Positions 1-5,960 of a stretch of DNA of 49,223 bases are shown one piece after another; the stretch's first letter is position 1, and the number at the start of each line of letters is the position of its first letter. Both the position numbers and the translations under genes were made by a program. Below the pieces are notes generated by a model, which saw nothing but the letters and a program-made list of their open reading frames with translations, was not told where the DNA came from and ran no database searches. The DNA comes from STD2-77 sp964503935 (GTDB lineage Bacteria > Patescibacteriota > Minisyncoccia > JAHIHE01 > JAGLIN01): positions 1 to 49,223 of the forward strand of contig CAZDCJ010000004.1 of the NCBI GenBank assembly GCA_964503935.1. The letters are read 5' to 3'.

Positions 1-122
1 CCATGAATGTCGTCAAAGGCTATCTGGTAGTATTCGTAGCCTGGCTCATCATAGACTTCGTCCTTTCGGCCTGGGGCTTCATCGACCCCTTGGGCGGAGA
101 ATGGAGCGTAGTGTGCGAGTGA
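1..122 (+). CDS. C-terminal end of a TrbC/VirB2-like pilin or small membrane protein (5' end outside window)
   Basis: The frame is open from the window edge to a TGA at 120-122. The visible 39 residues from the Met at position 3 hold one hydrophobic segment (GYLVVFVAWLIIDFVLSAWG) and a short polar tail ending in Cys-Glu. A helix of the type GYLxVFVAWLII near the C-terminus is common in CPR two-helix pilin-like proteins of type IV secretion loci, and other pilin-like genes occur at 24.6-26.3 kb and 37.1 kb. The Met at position 3 is probably internal. The call is by resemblance only because most of the gene is missing. Confidence 0.5.
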   Translation, partial: MNVVKGYLVVFVAWLIIDFVLSAWGFIDPLGGEWSVVCE

Positions 123-219
123 TAGCCGGCACATTCGAAAAGAGAAAAACGCTTCGGAAAGCATTTTTTATATTACATGAGAAAACTGGCAGTAAATTGA
201 TACTTTTCGAATTATCTTC

Positions 220-347
220 TGTCATTCCGAGCCGCCCATAGGGCGTGTCGAGGAACCCCTCTCCTAGTATAAAATTATACGATAACAGGCAATAGGAGCA
301 GTAATGAAGGGATTCTTCAACTTCGCTCCGCTACGCTCAGAATGACA
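220..347. repeat. Imperfect inverted repeat, MITE-like, TGTCATTC-type ends (copy 1)
   Basis: The left end reads TGTCATTCCGAG and the right end reads CTCAGAATGACA in inverse orientation, with inner arms around AGGAACCCCT and GAAGGGATTCTTC. The element is about 128 bp, noncoding, and resembles the elements at 774-890, 35580-35685 and 43491-43597. No transposase is inside. Confidence 0.65.
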
Positions 348-422
348 AACAGTGGGATTCGCTCCATGAGATAAGGCTTGTCGGATTGATTAGGTTAATT
401 TCGCAATCCACGTTCTTTTTGC

Positions 423-451
423 TTGACCAATCGCTCATTTTCTAATAGAAT
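423..451 (+). promoter_or_regulatory. Sigma70-type promoter for tRNA-Ile
   Basis: The -35 box is TTGACC (423-428), followed by a 17-bp spacer and the -10 box TAGAAT (446-451). The tRNA begins 22 bp downstream of the -10 box, the expected distance for a short leader. Confidence 0.75.
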
Positions 452-473
452 GGGGTTGTTGTAAAGACACTCC

Positions 474-550
474 GGGCCATTAGCTCAGTCGGTTAGAGCG
501 CGATCCTTATAAGGTCGATGTCCCTGGTTCGAGTCCAGGATGGCCCACCA
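474..550 (+). tRNA. tRNA-Ile, anticodon UAU, CCA encoded
   Basis: A complete cloverleaf can be drawn: acceptor GGGCCAT/ATGGCCC, D stem GCTC/GAGC, anticodon stem CGATC/GGTCG with loop CTTATAA, T stem CCTGG/CCAGG with loop TTCGAGT, discriminator A and encoded CCA. The loop places TAT at positions 34-36, so it reads the AUA codon. Most bacteria read AUA with a CAU anticodon modified to lysidine by TilS; a genomic UAU anticodon is the uncommon alternative. A sigma70-type promoter lies just upstream and a terminator follows at 617-652. Confidence 0.95.
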
Positions 551-616
551 GCCTTCGCTCTGCGAGCTTCAACCGGCACGGCCGGAAGCGAGTAGTAAAG
601 CGAAAACGATTGGTAC

Positions 617-652
617 AAATACCCCCCCCTCAGAGAAGGGGGTATTTATTTT
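617..652 (+). terminator. Intrinsic terminator after tRNA-Ile
   Basis: The arms AAATACCCCC and GGGGGTATTT form a strong hairpin followed by a T-rich tail (ATTTATTTT). Confidence 0.8.
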
Positions 653-773
653 GCGAAAAATATTATTTCCTTCGCTCATAATGTTTTGTTTCGTCCAGAT
701 ACTTCCGACGTAAAAATCTCGAATTTATTATGCAATCCACTCAAATATTATTTCTTACTATTGAGACCGCAGA

Positions 774-890
774 TTTTGTCATTCCGAGCCTGTCGAGGAA
801 TCCCTACATTACGATCAAACGATGATATATCGCATTTTTGTAGTGAAGGGATCCTTCGACTCCGCTAACGCTCCGCTCAGGATGACAAAA
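774..890. repeat. Imperfect inverted repeat, MITE-like (copy 2)
   Basis: The ends are TTTTGTCATTCCGAGC and GCTCAGGATGACAAAA, with inner arms GAGGAATCCCT and GAAGGGATCCTTC. The length is about 117 bp. It is the same family as 220-347 and carries no credible gene; the short open frame through it is part of the repeat. Confidence 0.7.
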
Positions 891-963
891 GGAAGGTCTT
901 ATCCCAAAAAAATATTTTCTCAGATTTGATTAAGATAATTTCGAAATCCACGCATATCTGTTT

Positions 964-993
964 TTGACTTCCAAAGGCCGATAGTGTAATAAT
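964..993 (+). promoter_or_regulatory. Probable promoter upstream of the AlkD-like gene
   Basis: TTGACT (964-969) is followed after 18 bp by AATAAT (988-993). Start codon 1021 lies 28 bp beyond. Confidence 0.5.
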
Positions 994-1020
994 TGGATTG
1001 ATATCATTCACCCTTCATCT

Positions 1021-1728
1021 ATGCAAAAGATCATCTCCGAAATCCGCAAAGAGCTCAAGGCCAACATCGACGAGAAGACCAAGACGAGCGCGCAGCGTTT
1101 CTTCAAAGAAGACATCCAATGCTACGGGCACAAGGCTTCCGTCGTGACCCGTATCAGCAAAGAATGCTTCCAAAAGATAAAAGGGGAGAACAAGGAAACA
1201 ATCTTCGCCATCTGCGAAGAGCTCTTCCATTCCGGCTACAATGAAGAAGCCTGGATCGCAGCCGCCTGGGCGGACAATATGCATAAGGATTTCCAGCCGG
1301 GAGATTTCAAGATATTCGAAAGATGGCTAGAGGAATATATCGACAACTGGGCCAAATGCGACACCCTCTGCAACCACGCCGTCGGGACGTTCATCCAGAT
1401 GTATCCGGAATACCTGCCTAAGCTCAAGAAGTGGACCACGTCCTCGAACCGATGGATGCGCCGCGCCGCGGCCGTCACGCTGATCCTGCCGGCGCGAAAG
1501 GGGATGTTCCTTACTGATGTTTTCGAAATCGCCGACGCGCTCCTTCTCGACCAGGACGACTTGGTGCAAAAAGGCTACGGCTGGATGCTGAAGGAAGCGA
1601 GCCGGAGACACGAGAAGGAAGTATTCGATTATGTGATGAAGAACAAAACCATCATGCCCCGCACCGCGCTCCGTTATGCCATCGAGAAGATGCCGGAAAA
1701 TCTAAGAAAAAGGGCGATGCAAAGATAA
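1021..1728 (+). CDS. AlkD-family DNA alkylation repair glycosylase
   Basis: The 235-residue helical protein matches the AlkD family (HEAT-like repeat DNA glycosylases that excise bulky or cationic alkyl-purines such as N7-methylguanine without flipping the base). Key residues of the characterised Bacillus AlkD (Trp109, Asp113, Arg148, Trp187) have counterparts at Trp110, Asp114, Arg148 and Trp188, in the contexts NWAKCDTLC, RWMRRAAAV and GYGWMLKEA. The length is normal for the family and the gene appears intact. The start at 1021 follows a plausible promoter at 964-993. It is followed 19 bp later by a methyltransferase in the same direction and could be cotranscribed. Activity is inferred from the conserved residues only. 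Confidence 0.88.
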   Translation: MQKIISEIRKELKANIDEKTKTSAQRFFKEDIQCYGHKASVVTRISKECFQKIKGENKETIFAICEELFHSGYNEEAWIAAAWADNMHKDFQPGDFKIFERWLEEYIDNWAKCDTLCNHAVGTFIQMYPEYLPKLKKWTTSSNRWMRRAAAVTLILPARKGMFLTDVFEIADALLLDQDDLVQKGYGWMLKEASRRHEKEVFDYVMKNKTIMPRTALRYAIEKMPENLRKRAMQR

Positions 1729-1747
1729 TAATTTACCAGCTATATTT

Positions 1748-2419
1748 ATGGAAGATAAGTCTATTGAAGCTATCAAGGACAATCGCAAGGCCTGGGACAA
1801 AGTCTGCGACCTGTTTACCGACGCGGCTTCACTCCCCGAATGGGGGCCTTTTGGCATAGGAGAAGATTTATACCTCTTAGGCAAAATCAAAGACAAGACC
1901 TTTTTGGATGTCGGTTGCGGAAGCGGCAGATCGATCGCGTACCTCGTCCAGAATGGCGCGAAAAAAGTGTATGGACTCGATCTCTCTCGGCACCAGCTTG
2001 AAGAAGCGCGCCGTTTCAACGCCCCCTGGACCACAGACAACAACATCGTCTTTTTCGAAGGCAAGATGGAGGACAAGCTGGATATCGGAGCGGTCGACTG
2101 TGTCGTCTCCGTATATGCGATCGGCTGGACCGTCTCTCCGGAAGAAACCTTCTCCAACATATATGGCTATCTCAAGCCAGGAGGTATCTTCGCTTGGAGC
2201 TGGGACCACACTTTCTTCACCGACGTCCAGTACGACGACACAAGTGGCCGCTTCTTTGTCCAGCACTCCTATCACGATGAAAGTCCGCTTGTCTTTGAGA
2301 ACTGGAGAAAAGAAGGTGCCCGAGCGTATTTCACTTATCGCAAGACTGCATCCTGGTTCCAGTTCCTCCGTAAAGCCGGATTTGACATTATAGGATATCA
2401 CGAACACGCGGCGATATAA
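1748..2419 (+). CDS. Class I SAM-dependent methyltransferase
   Basis: This 223-residue protein has the Rossmann-type SAM-binding motif I DVGCGSGRSIAYL (about residues 57-69), then an acidic end of strand 2 (VYGLDLS) and a post-motif region LKPGGIFAWSWDHTFF typical of UbiE/UPF-type small-molecule or protein methyltransferases. The substrate cannot be predicted. The stop codon TAA at 2417-2419 lies inside repeat element A (2410-2504), so the repeat supplies the end of this reading frame. The gene precedes an AT-rich cargo block. Confidence 0.8.
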   Translation: MEDKSIEAIKDNRKAWDKVCDLFTDAASLPEWGPFGIGEDLYLLGKIKDKTFLDVGCGSGRSIAYLVQNGAKKVYGLDLSRHQLEEARRFNAPWTTDNNIVFFEGKMEDKLDIGAVDCVVSVYAIGWTVSPEETFSNIYGYLKPGGIFAWSWDHTFFTDVQYDDTSGRFFVQHSYHDESPLVFENWRKEGARAYFTYRKTASWFQFLRKAGFDIIGYHEHAAI

Positions 2420-2504
2420 TCGGGTTAAGTACCCGTAACTTACAATCAGTATAAGGCTTTTTAGGCAGTTTGACTAGAATAGTTTTTGAAGTACTCAGGT
2501 AAAG
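2410..2504 (+). repeat. 94-bp border element, copy A
   Basis: This is the first of three clearly related elements (also 3195-3287 and 4728-4821). Shared landmarks are GGCGATATAATCG at the left end, GTTAAGTACCC at 2424-2434, ACAATCAGTATAA in the middle and AGTACT near the right end. The two AGTAC-type motifs can pair across about 62 bp. All copies have the same orientation. Function is unknown. Confidence 0.85.
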
Positions 2505-2579
2505 ATCTAAATATAAATATTAATATTATATGTTTTTATTTATGGTACATAAATAATTAATTAAGTAGCTAGAAACAGT

Positions 2580-2608
2580 TTGACATATTTATTGAAATGA
2601 ATTAGATT
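2580..2608 (+). promoter_or_regulatory. Promoter of the membrane protein/XRE pair
   Basis: A perfect -35 box TTGACA (2580-2585) is followed by a 17-bp spacer and TAGATT (2603-2608). The predicted start of transcription falls inside the palindrome at 2611-2634. Confidence 0.7.
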
Positions 2609-2610
2609 AT

Positions 2611-2634
2611 AAATGTAAAAAGTATTTTACATTT
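2611..2634. promoter_or_regulatory. Perfect palindrome, probable operator for the XRE regulator
   Basis: The arms AAATGTAAAA and TTTTACATTT are 10-bp perfect inverted repeats separated by AGTA. It lies immediately downstream of the -10 box and over the predicted transcription start, the classic position for an autorepressor. The XRE-type regulator at 2862-3065 is the obvious candidate to bind it. Confidence 0.65.
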
Positions 2635-2653
2635 TAAGACTAACTTCAATCTT

Positions 2654-2878
2654 ATGAAAAAGATGGATGAAATGGAAATGTATATCAATATGCAAAGTAC
2701 CAGGATCGCCTGGGCTTACATGATTATTTTTTTATTGGTATGGGTAATATGTGATTATGTGCAGACATCAAGATTGGGGTGGCCGTTTTTCTTATTGATA
2801 ACTGAAAATCTTGTTGTCGCAATAACTAAGATAGCGCTAAAGAGCAAGATGGAGGGGGAGGATGAAAAACAGGATTAA
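2654..2878 (+). CDS. Small two-helix membrane protein paired with an XRE regulator
   Basis: The 74-residue product has two hydrophobic segments (about residues 18-36, AYMIIFLLVWVICDYV, and 43-60, WPFFLLITENLVVAIT) and a charged C-terminus. I do not recognise a family with certainty, but a small membrane protein followed by a minimal XRE regulator is a recurrent gene pair in Firmicutes and CPR. It overlaps the next gene by 17 bp, so the two are translationally coupled. The Shine-Dalgarno sequence before 2654 is weak. The composition is AT-rich compared with the housekeeping genes. Confidence 0.7.
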   Translation: MKKMDEMEMYINMQSTRIAWAYMIIFLLVWVICDYVQTSRLGWPFFLLITENLVVAITKIALKSKMEGEDEKQD

Positions 2879-3065
2879 AGAGTTTAGAAAAATAAAAGGA
2901 TACAGACAGGAAGACTTGGCTGTCGAACTGAATGTTAGCAGACAGACCATAAACGCCATTGAAAATAATAAATATAGTCCGACATTGGAACTAGCAATCC
3001 GGCTCGCAAGTCTTTTGAAGGTGAGAGTAGAAGATTTGTTCTTGTTTGAAGATAATAAAAAATAA
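2862..3065 (+). CDS. Minimal XRE-family helix-turn-helix transcriptional regulator
   Basis: The 67-residue protein is almost entirely one Cro/CI-type HTH: RKIKGYRQEDLAVELNVSRQ followed by TINAIENNKYSPTLELAIRL, with the recognition helix in VSRQTINAIE. Such short regulators usually bind as dimers to palindromes and repress their own operon. A perfect 10-bp-arm palindrome overlies the transcription start of this operon (2611-2634). The start is preceded by GGAGGGGGAGG at 2850-2860, a strong ribosome binding site lying inside the upstream gene. A terminator follows directly. Confidence 0.9.
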   Translation: MKNRIKEFRKIKGYRQEDLAVELNVSRQTINAIENNKYSPTLELAIRLASLLKVRVEDLFLFEDNKK

Positions 3066-3070
3066 TCTCG

Positions 3071-3091
3071 ATAACCTCGAGGTTATTTTTA
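3071..3091 (+). terminator. Intrinsic terminator of the XRE operon
   Basis: ATAACC-TCGA-GGTTAT forms a tight hairpin followed by TTTTT, starting 6 bp after the XRE stop codon. Confidence 0.8.
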
Positions 3092-3194
3092 TAAGGAGAA
3101 GAGTGGATCTGCTCATCTAGAAATAAAATTTTCAATCCTTTACCTGGACGAATAATTTATCTAAAAAACCATACACGGGTACAGCTTTTTCTTG

Positions 3195-3287
3195 GGCGAT
3201 ATAATCGAGTTAAGTACCCTTAACTTACAATCAATATAAAAATTTTGGACAATTTGGCTAAAAGAAATTCTGAGGTACTTGGTCAGG
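3195..3287 (+). repeat. 94-bp border element, copy B
   Basis: This copy matches A closely over its first 45 bp (GGCGATATAATCGAG, then GTTAAGTACCC at 3209-3219) and at its right end (GAGGTACTTGG). AAGTACC and GGTACTT are a 7-bp inverted pair 62 bp apart. Confidence 0.85.
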
Positions 3288-3315
3288 ATTCGGGTGATGG
3301 AAATAACATGTTATG

Positions 3316-3834
3316 TCATTTTGTATATATAGATCCAAATTTGCCTTCAGATAAAATCTTAATAACTTCATCTGGAATAAAAATTCTGCCATTCATACAT
3401 ATATAAATTCCTTCTTTCAGCTCCTGAGACTTGGCAACCGCATGTCCAATATTGAAACCTGCGTCTGTTGGCATGAAACCATCCAGAGGAATCATTGAAC
3501 AAACAAAAATAATTGTCTTCCCATGATTCTTGAGTTTTATCTGTAAATATCTGGCAGTGTCTGGTAGCGTATAAGTTCCATGAGTTATGATTATCCTTTT
3601 GGATTTGCTATTAGCTACCACTTTAAGAATATTTCTTCTATCTCGTTCGTTCAATTCTCGACTATCTTGCATACACACTTCCGTAAATTCGCATTTTTCA
3701 TATAATTTTAGAATGCTAATAAATTTTGGCACGACCGAATGCTCATTCGGCATAGCCGTATCTTTTATCGTATCGTAATAAGAGTCGATGGTGCCACCCG
3801 TTAAAATAAAATGCAGTTTATTATTTTTAGACAT
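3316..3834 (-). CDS. Single-domain L-asparaginase-like protein
   Basis: The 172-residue product resembles only the N-terminal catalytic domain of type I/II L-asparaginases (usual length about 330). It has the first catalytic-threonine motif LTGGTIDS (near residues 11-18) and the second motif THGTYTLPDTA (around residues 85-95), where canonical enzymes have THGTDTMxxTA; the usual Asp of TDT is Tyr here. There is no frameshift at the end and no remnant of the C-terminal domain downstream, so this is a natural short form rather than an obvious pseudogene. Asparaginase activity is doubtful; a related amidohydrolase or binding role is possible. It lies between border elements B and C, opposite in direction to the XRE pair. 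Confidence 0.72.
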   Translation of the reverse strand: MSKNNKLHFILTGGTIDSYYDTIKDTAMPNEHSVVPKFISILKLYEKCEFTEVCMQDSRELNERDRRNILKVVANSKSKRIIITHGTYTLPDTARYLQIKLKNHGKTIIFVCSMIPLDGFMPTDAGFNIGHAVAKSQELKEGIYICMNGRIFIPDEVIKILSEGKFGSIYTK

Positions 3835-4096
3835 ATGAAATTATTATTTTATATACTAAAAGAGCAATATAGGATAAAGAATATTTAAACGTTTTTTTAT
3901 TAAAGTAGTGTTCTATTATTAATAAAACCAAGCAAAGAACTACTCATTAAGGCTATTCAACCTAAATTGTTTGATAATATCTATTTGACAAAGTTCGAAA
4001 CTATTTTGAGCAAAAACCAGCGGACTGGAAAGTTTCGAAAATTCAGTGGCTAGAACTTAATCGTTTACAGTGACCAGTACATCCTTATCAAAATTT
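3835..4096. other. AT-rich intergenic stretch inside the cargo block
   Basis: I see no gene, repeat copy or clear terminator here. I looked for a further border element between the two leftward genes and found none. Confidence 0.5.
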
Positions 4097-4633
4097 TTAT
4101 AAATGGTAAACCACCTGGTTTTTGAAATCTACCGGTTTCCTAGCTTGTTCCGCAACCACCAAAACGATTTCTTCAATCACTCCTTCGCAGCGATAATCGG
4201 GTTTCAGTTCCTTGTTGGCCTCTCTGTACTGTTCCTGCGTCAGATCTGTAACGATTGAAACGTGCGGATGAAAATTGTATTCATAAGTTTTAAGTTCTGG
4301 TGCTACATACCAGTCATAATCTTTCAGAGCAGTTCTTATCTGTTTCTGTAGATCCATTATTGGGCCGGTTTCTTTCGTCTGGACCATTATCGCATCTTTC
4401 TCTGAATACAGCCTGTCGAAAATCATATCGATTTTGTGTTCCGGCACGGTGAAGTTTCCGAAGATATGATTCAATTTTTCCTTGATGTCCGGAATCTGTG
4501 ACTCCTCAATAAAACACGATTGTTTGAGCGTTACATGGTATTCAAGTATCGTTCCATATTTGGCGCGAAAAGCGTCAAACCATTTCGGTTTCCTCATTAA
4601 ATCCAATCGTCCGTAAACAGTAAATATTTTCAT
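4097..4633 (-). CDS. 2'-5' RNA ligase-like 2H phosphoesterase
   Basis: The 178-residue protein has the two HxT/S signatures of the 2H phosphoesterase superfamily: YHVTLKQ near residue 33 and FHPHVSIV near residue 122. Members act on 2',3'-cyclic phosphates or 2'-5' linkages in RNA or nucleotides (LigT, ThpR, YjcG groups). The physiological substrate cannot be read from the sequence. The gene is AT-rich, stands alone between noncoding stretches of 262 bp (3835-4096) and 195 bp (4634-4828), and belongs to the cargo block bounded by elements B and C. Confidence 0.75.
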   Translation of the reverse strand: MKIFTVYGRLDLMRKPKWFDAFRAKYGTILEYHVTLKQSCFIEESQIPDIKEKLNHIFGNFTVPEHKIDMIFDRLYSEKDAIMVQTKETGPIMDLQKQIRTALKDYDWYVAPELKTYEYNFHPHVSIVTDLTQEQYREANKELKPDYRCEGVIEEIVLVVAEQARKPVDFKNQVVYHL

Positions 4634-4727
4634 GATAATTTTTATTCTTTAAAAGAATCACATTATCTCTTTAAAAACAACACATACACCTCCGAAGTTA
4701 TCCACTTTATGGGATACACAGATCGAT

Positions 4728-4821
4728 GGCGGTGTAATCGGGTTAAGTACCCATAAGATACAATCAGTATAAGGCCATTCGGGGGTTCGGATAGAAGAGA
4801 TTTCGAGGTACTCGGACGAGG
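4728..4821 (+). repeat. 94-bp border element, copy C
   Basis: The left end reads GGCGGTGTAATCGG, the core GTTAAGTACCC is at 4742-4752, ACAATCAGTATAAGG follows, and the right end reads GAGGTACTCGG. The interior is more GC-rich than in copies A and B but the spacing of the paired motifs (62 bp) is the same. It ends 7 bp from the stop codon of the SRPBCC gene. Confidence 0.85.
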
Positions 4822-4828
4822 TCTGCTG

Positions 4829-5233
4829 CTAGTCTTCCGTATATTCCATTACCGTTTTTAAATTATTCAGTATGTCTTGCGAAAAAGGATCTACCAACTC
4901 GCCATTATCAACTCGTTCAAAGTATTCCAGAAAAGAGATTTGATCTGTAATGGATGTATAAGTGTATCGGACATGATATCCTCCTTCTTTAGATACAAGT
5001 TCAAAAATATGATTTTTCTCAAATGTTACAAGAATATATTCAGTCCATTTGCCATTGGCATCAACATTTCTGTAGATACTTCCAATCTTGACCGGCCACT
5101 CATTAACCTCTTCTTTCTGAATACTGTTGATCCATCTTGGCGTATTGGCAGGATCGATTGTAAAGGCGAGAACCTTAGAAGCTGGAAGATTTATTGTTAT
5201 AGAAATTTTGTTTTCTTTCATATTTTTAGGCAC
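4829..5233 (-). CDS. SRPBCC (START-like) small-ligand-binding domain protein
   Basis: The 134-residue protein looks like a polyketide-cyclase/AHSA1-type SRPBCC fold: an early strand (ISITINLPASKV), the typical TxPANTPRWI turn, and a long C-terminal helix (LNNLKTVMEYTED). Members bind hydrophobic ligands in a deep cavity; the ligand is unknown. The start is GTG at 5231-5233, or the in-frame ATG four codons in (5219-5221); neither has a strong Shine-Dalgarno sequence. The stop codon abuts border element C. Confidence 0.68.
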   Translation of the reverse strand: MPKNMKENKISITINLPASKVLAFTIDPANTPRWINSIQKEEVNEWPVKIGSIYRNVDANGKWTEYILVTFEKNHIFELVSKEGGYHVRYTYTSITDQISFLEYFERVDNGELVDPFSQDILNNLKTVMEYTED

Positions 5234-5373
5234 TCGGGTTTATTCGATACTAAATTGTCTTGGCGAGGGAGCGAGGATCCGAAAAGGAACTATTTCATCT
5301 GAAAAGCCAGCAAAGTTCCCAGCAGTTTTATCTTCGTCTGTCAGAAGCCTTATAAATAATTAACTGGATCAAA

Positions 5374-5862
5374 ATGGATACCGTGCAACCCACCGGATAC
5401 TGCCCCATCTTCAACCCAGCCGTATGGGACGGCAAGACCACTGTGTTCAGTGAGAAACTGTTCGTGAAAAAAACTACGCCGCAGATCTTCCACATGCCGC
5501 TCCCCGGCACCATCGGCAAGATGATGAACAAGTCCTGGGCTGCGATCGAGGCCGCAGGCGCCAAGCCGTCCGATGCCGACTTTCTCTGGCTGGCTTACGA
5601 CCCTTCGCCCTGGAAATGCGAGCACTATATCCATGTCACGCGCGAAGTGCCCGGCCTTGAGAACGTGAAGCTCTCCGGGACCTTCATGGCCAAGGTCTTC
5701 GACGGACCTTTCAATCACGTACCGAAGTGGATCAAGGAGATGGACTCTTATCTCGCCAGTCAGGGAAAACACGCCCAGAGATATTATTTCTATTACACCA
5801 CCTGCCCTAAGTGCGCCAAAGTATACGGACACAATTATGTAGTAGTGTTTGCAGAAATCTGA
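5374..5862 (+). CDS. Conserved hypothetical protein with a C-terminal CPKC motif
   Basis: I do not recognise a characterised family. The 162-residue soluble protein has an N-terminal stretch FNPAVWDGKT, a central region FLWLAYDPSPWKCEHYIHVT, and a C-terminal motif TTCPKCAKVYGHNYVVVF in which two Cys (C-x2-C) could bind metal or act in redox chemistry. Codon use is GC-richer than in the neighbouring cargo block and matches the housekeeping genes. It is convergent with the solute-binding protein gene at 5961, with terminators between. Confidence 0.7.
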   Translation: MDTVQPTGYCPIFNPAVWDGKTTVFSEKLFVKKTTPQIFHMPLPGTIGKMMNKSWAAIEAAGAKPSDADFLWLAYDPSPWKCEHYIHVTREVPGLENVKLSGTFMAKVFDGPFNHVPKWIKEMDSYLASQGKHAQRYYFYYTTCPKCAKVYGHNYVVVFAEI

Positions 5863-5868
5863 AGCTCC

Positions 5869-5902
5869 TGTGCGGGAACAGGTTTAAACCTGCTCCCGCA
5901 CA
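5869..5902 (+). terminator. Long stable hairpin after the CPKC-protein gene
   Basis: TGTGCGGG-x-ACAGGTTT and AAACCTG-x-TCCCGCACA form a nearly perfect hairpin with very little loop, 7 bp after the stop codon. It lacks its own T run but sits just before the terminator at 5914-5948. Confidence 0.55.
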
Positions 5903-5913
5903 TCAAAAACGAT

Positions 5914-5948
5914 ATAAAAAACAGAGTCTTTCGACTCTGTTTTTTTTA
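5914..5948. terminator. Bidirectional intrinsic terminator
   Basis: AAAAAACAGAGTC-TTTC-GACTCTGTTTTTTT has T tails on both strands and serves the two convergent genes ending at 5862 and 5961. Confidence 0.85.
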
Positions 5949-5960
5949 TTCTCCGGATTC

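Noticed and set aside
686..868. 60-codon rightward ORF
   Set aside because: It lies inside the MITE-like repeat at 774-890 and upstream noncoding DNA, with no ribosome site or family resemblance.
2410..4821. Reading the 94-bp border elements as integron attC sites, because GTTAAGT matches the GTTRRRY core
   Set aside because: GTTRRRY lies near the left end, whereas a top-strand attC ends with it, and no RYYYAAC partner lies at the proper place. The cargo genes are not in one orientation, and no integron integrase is in the window.
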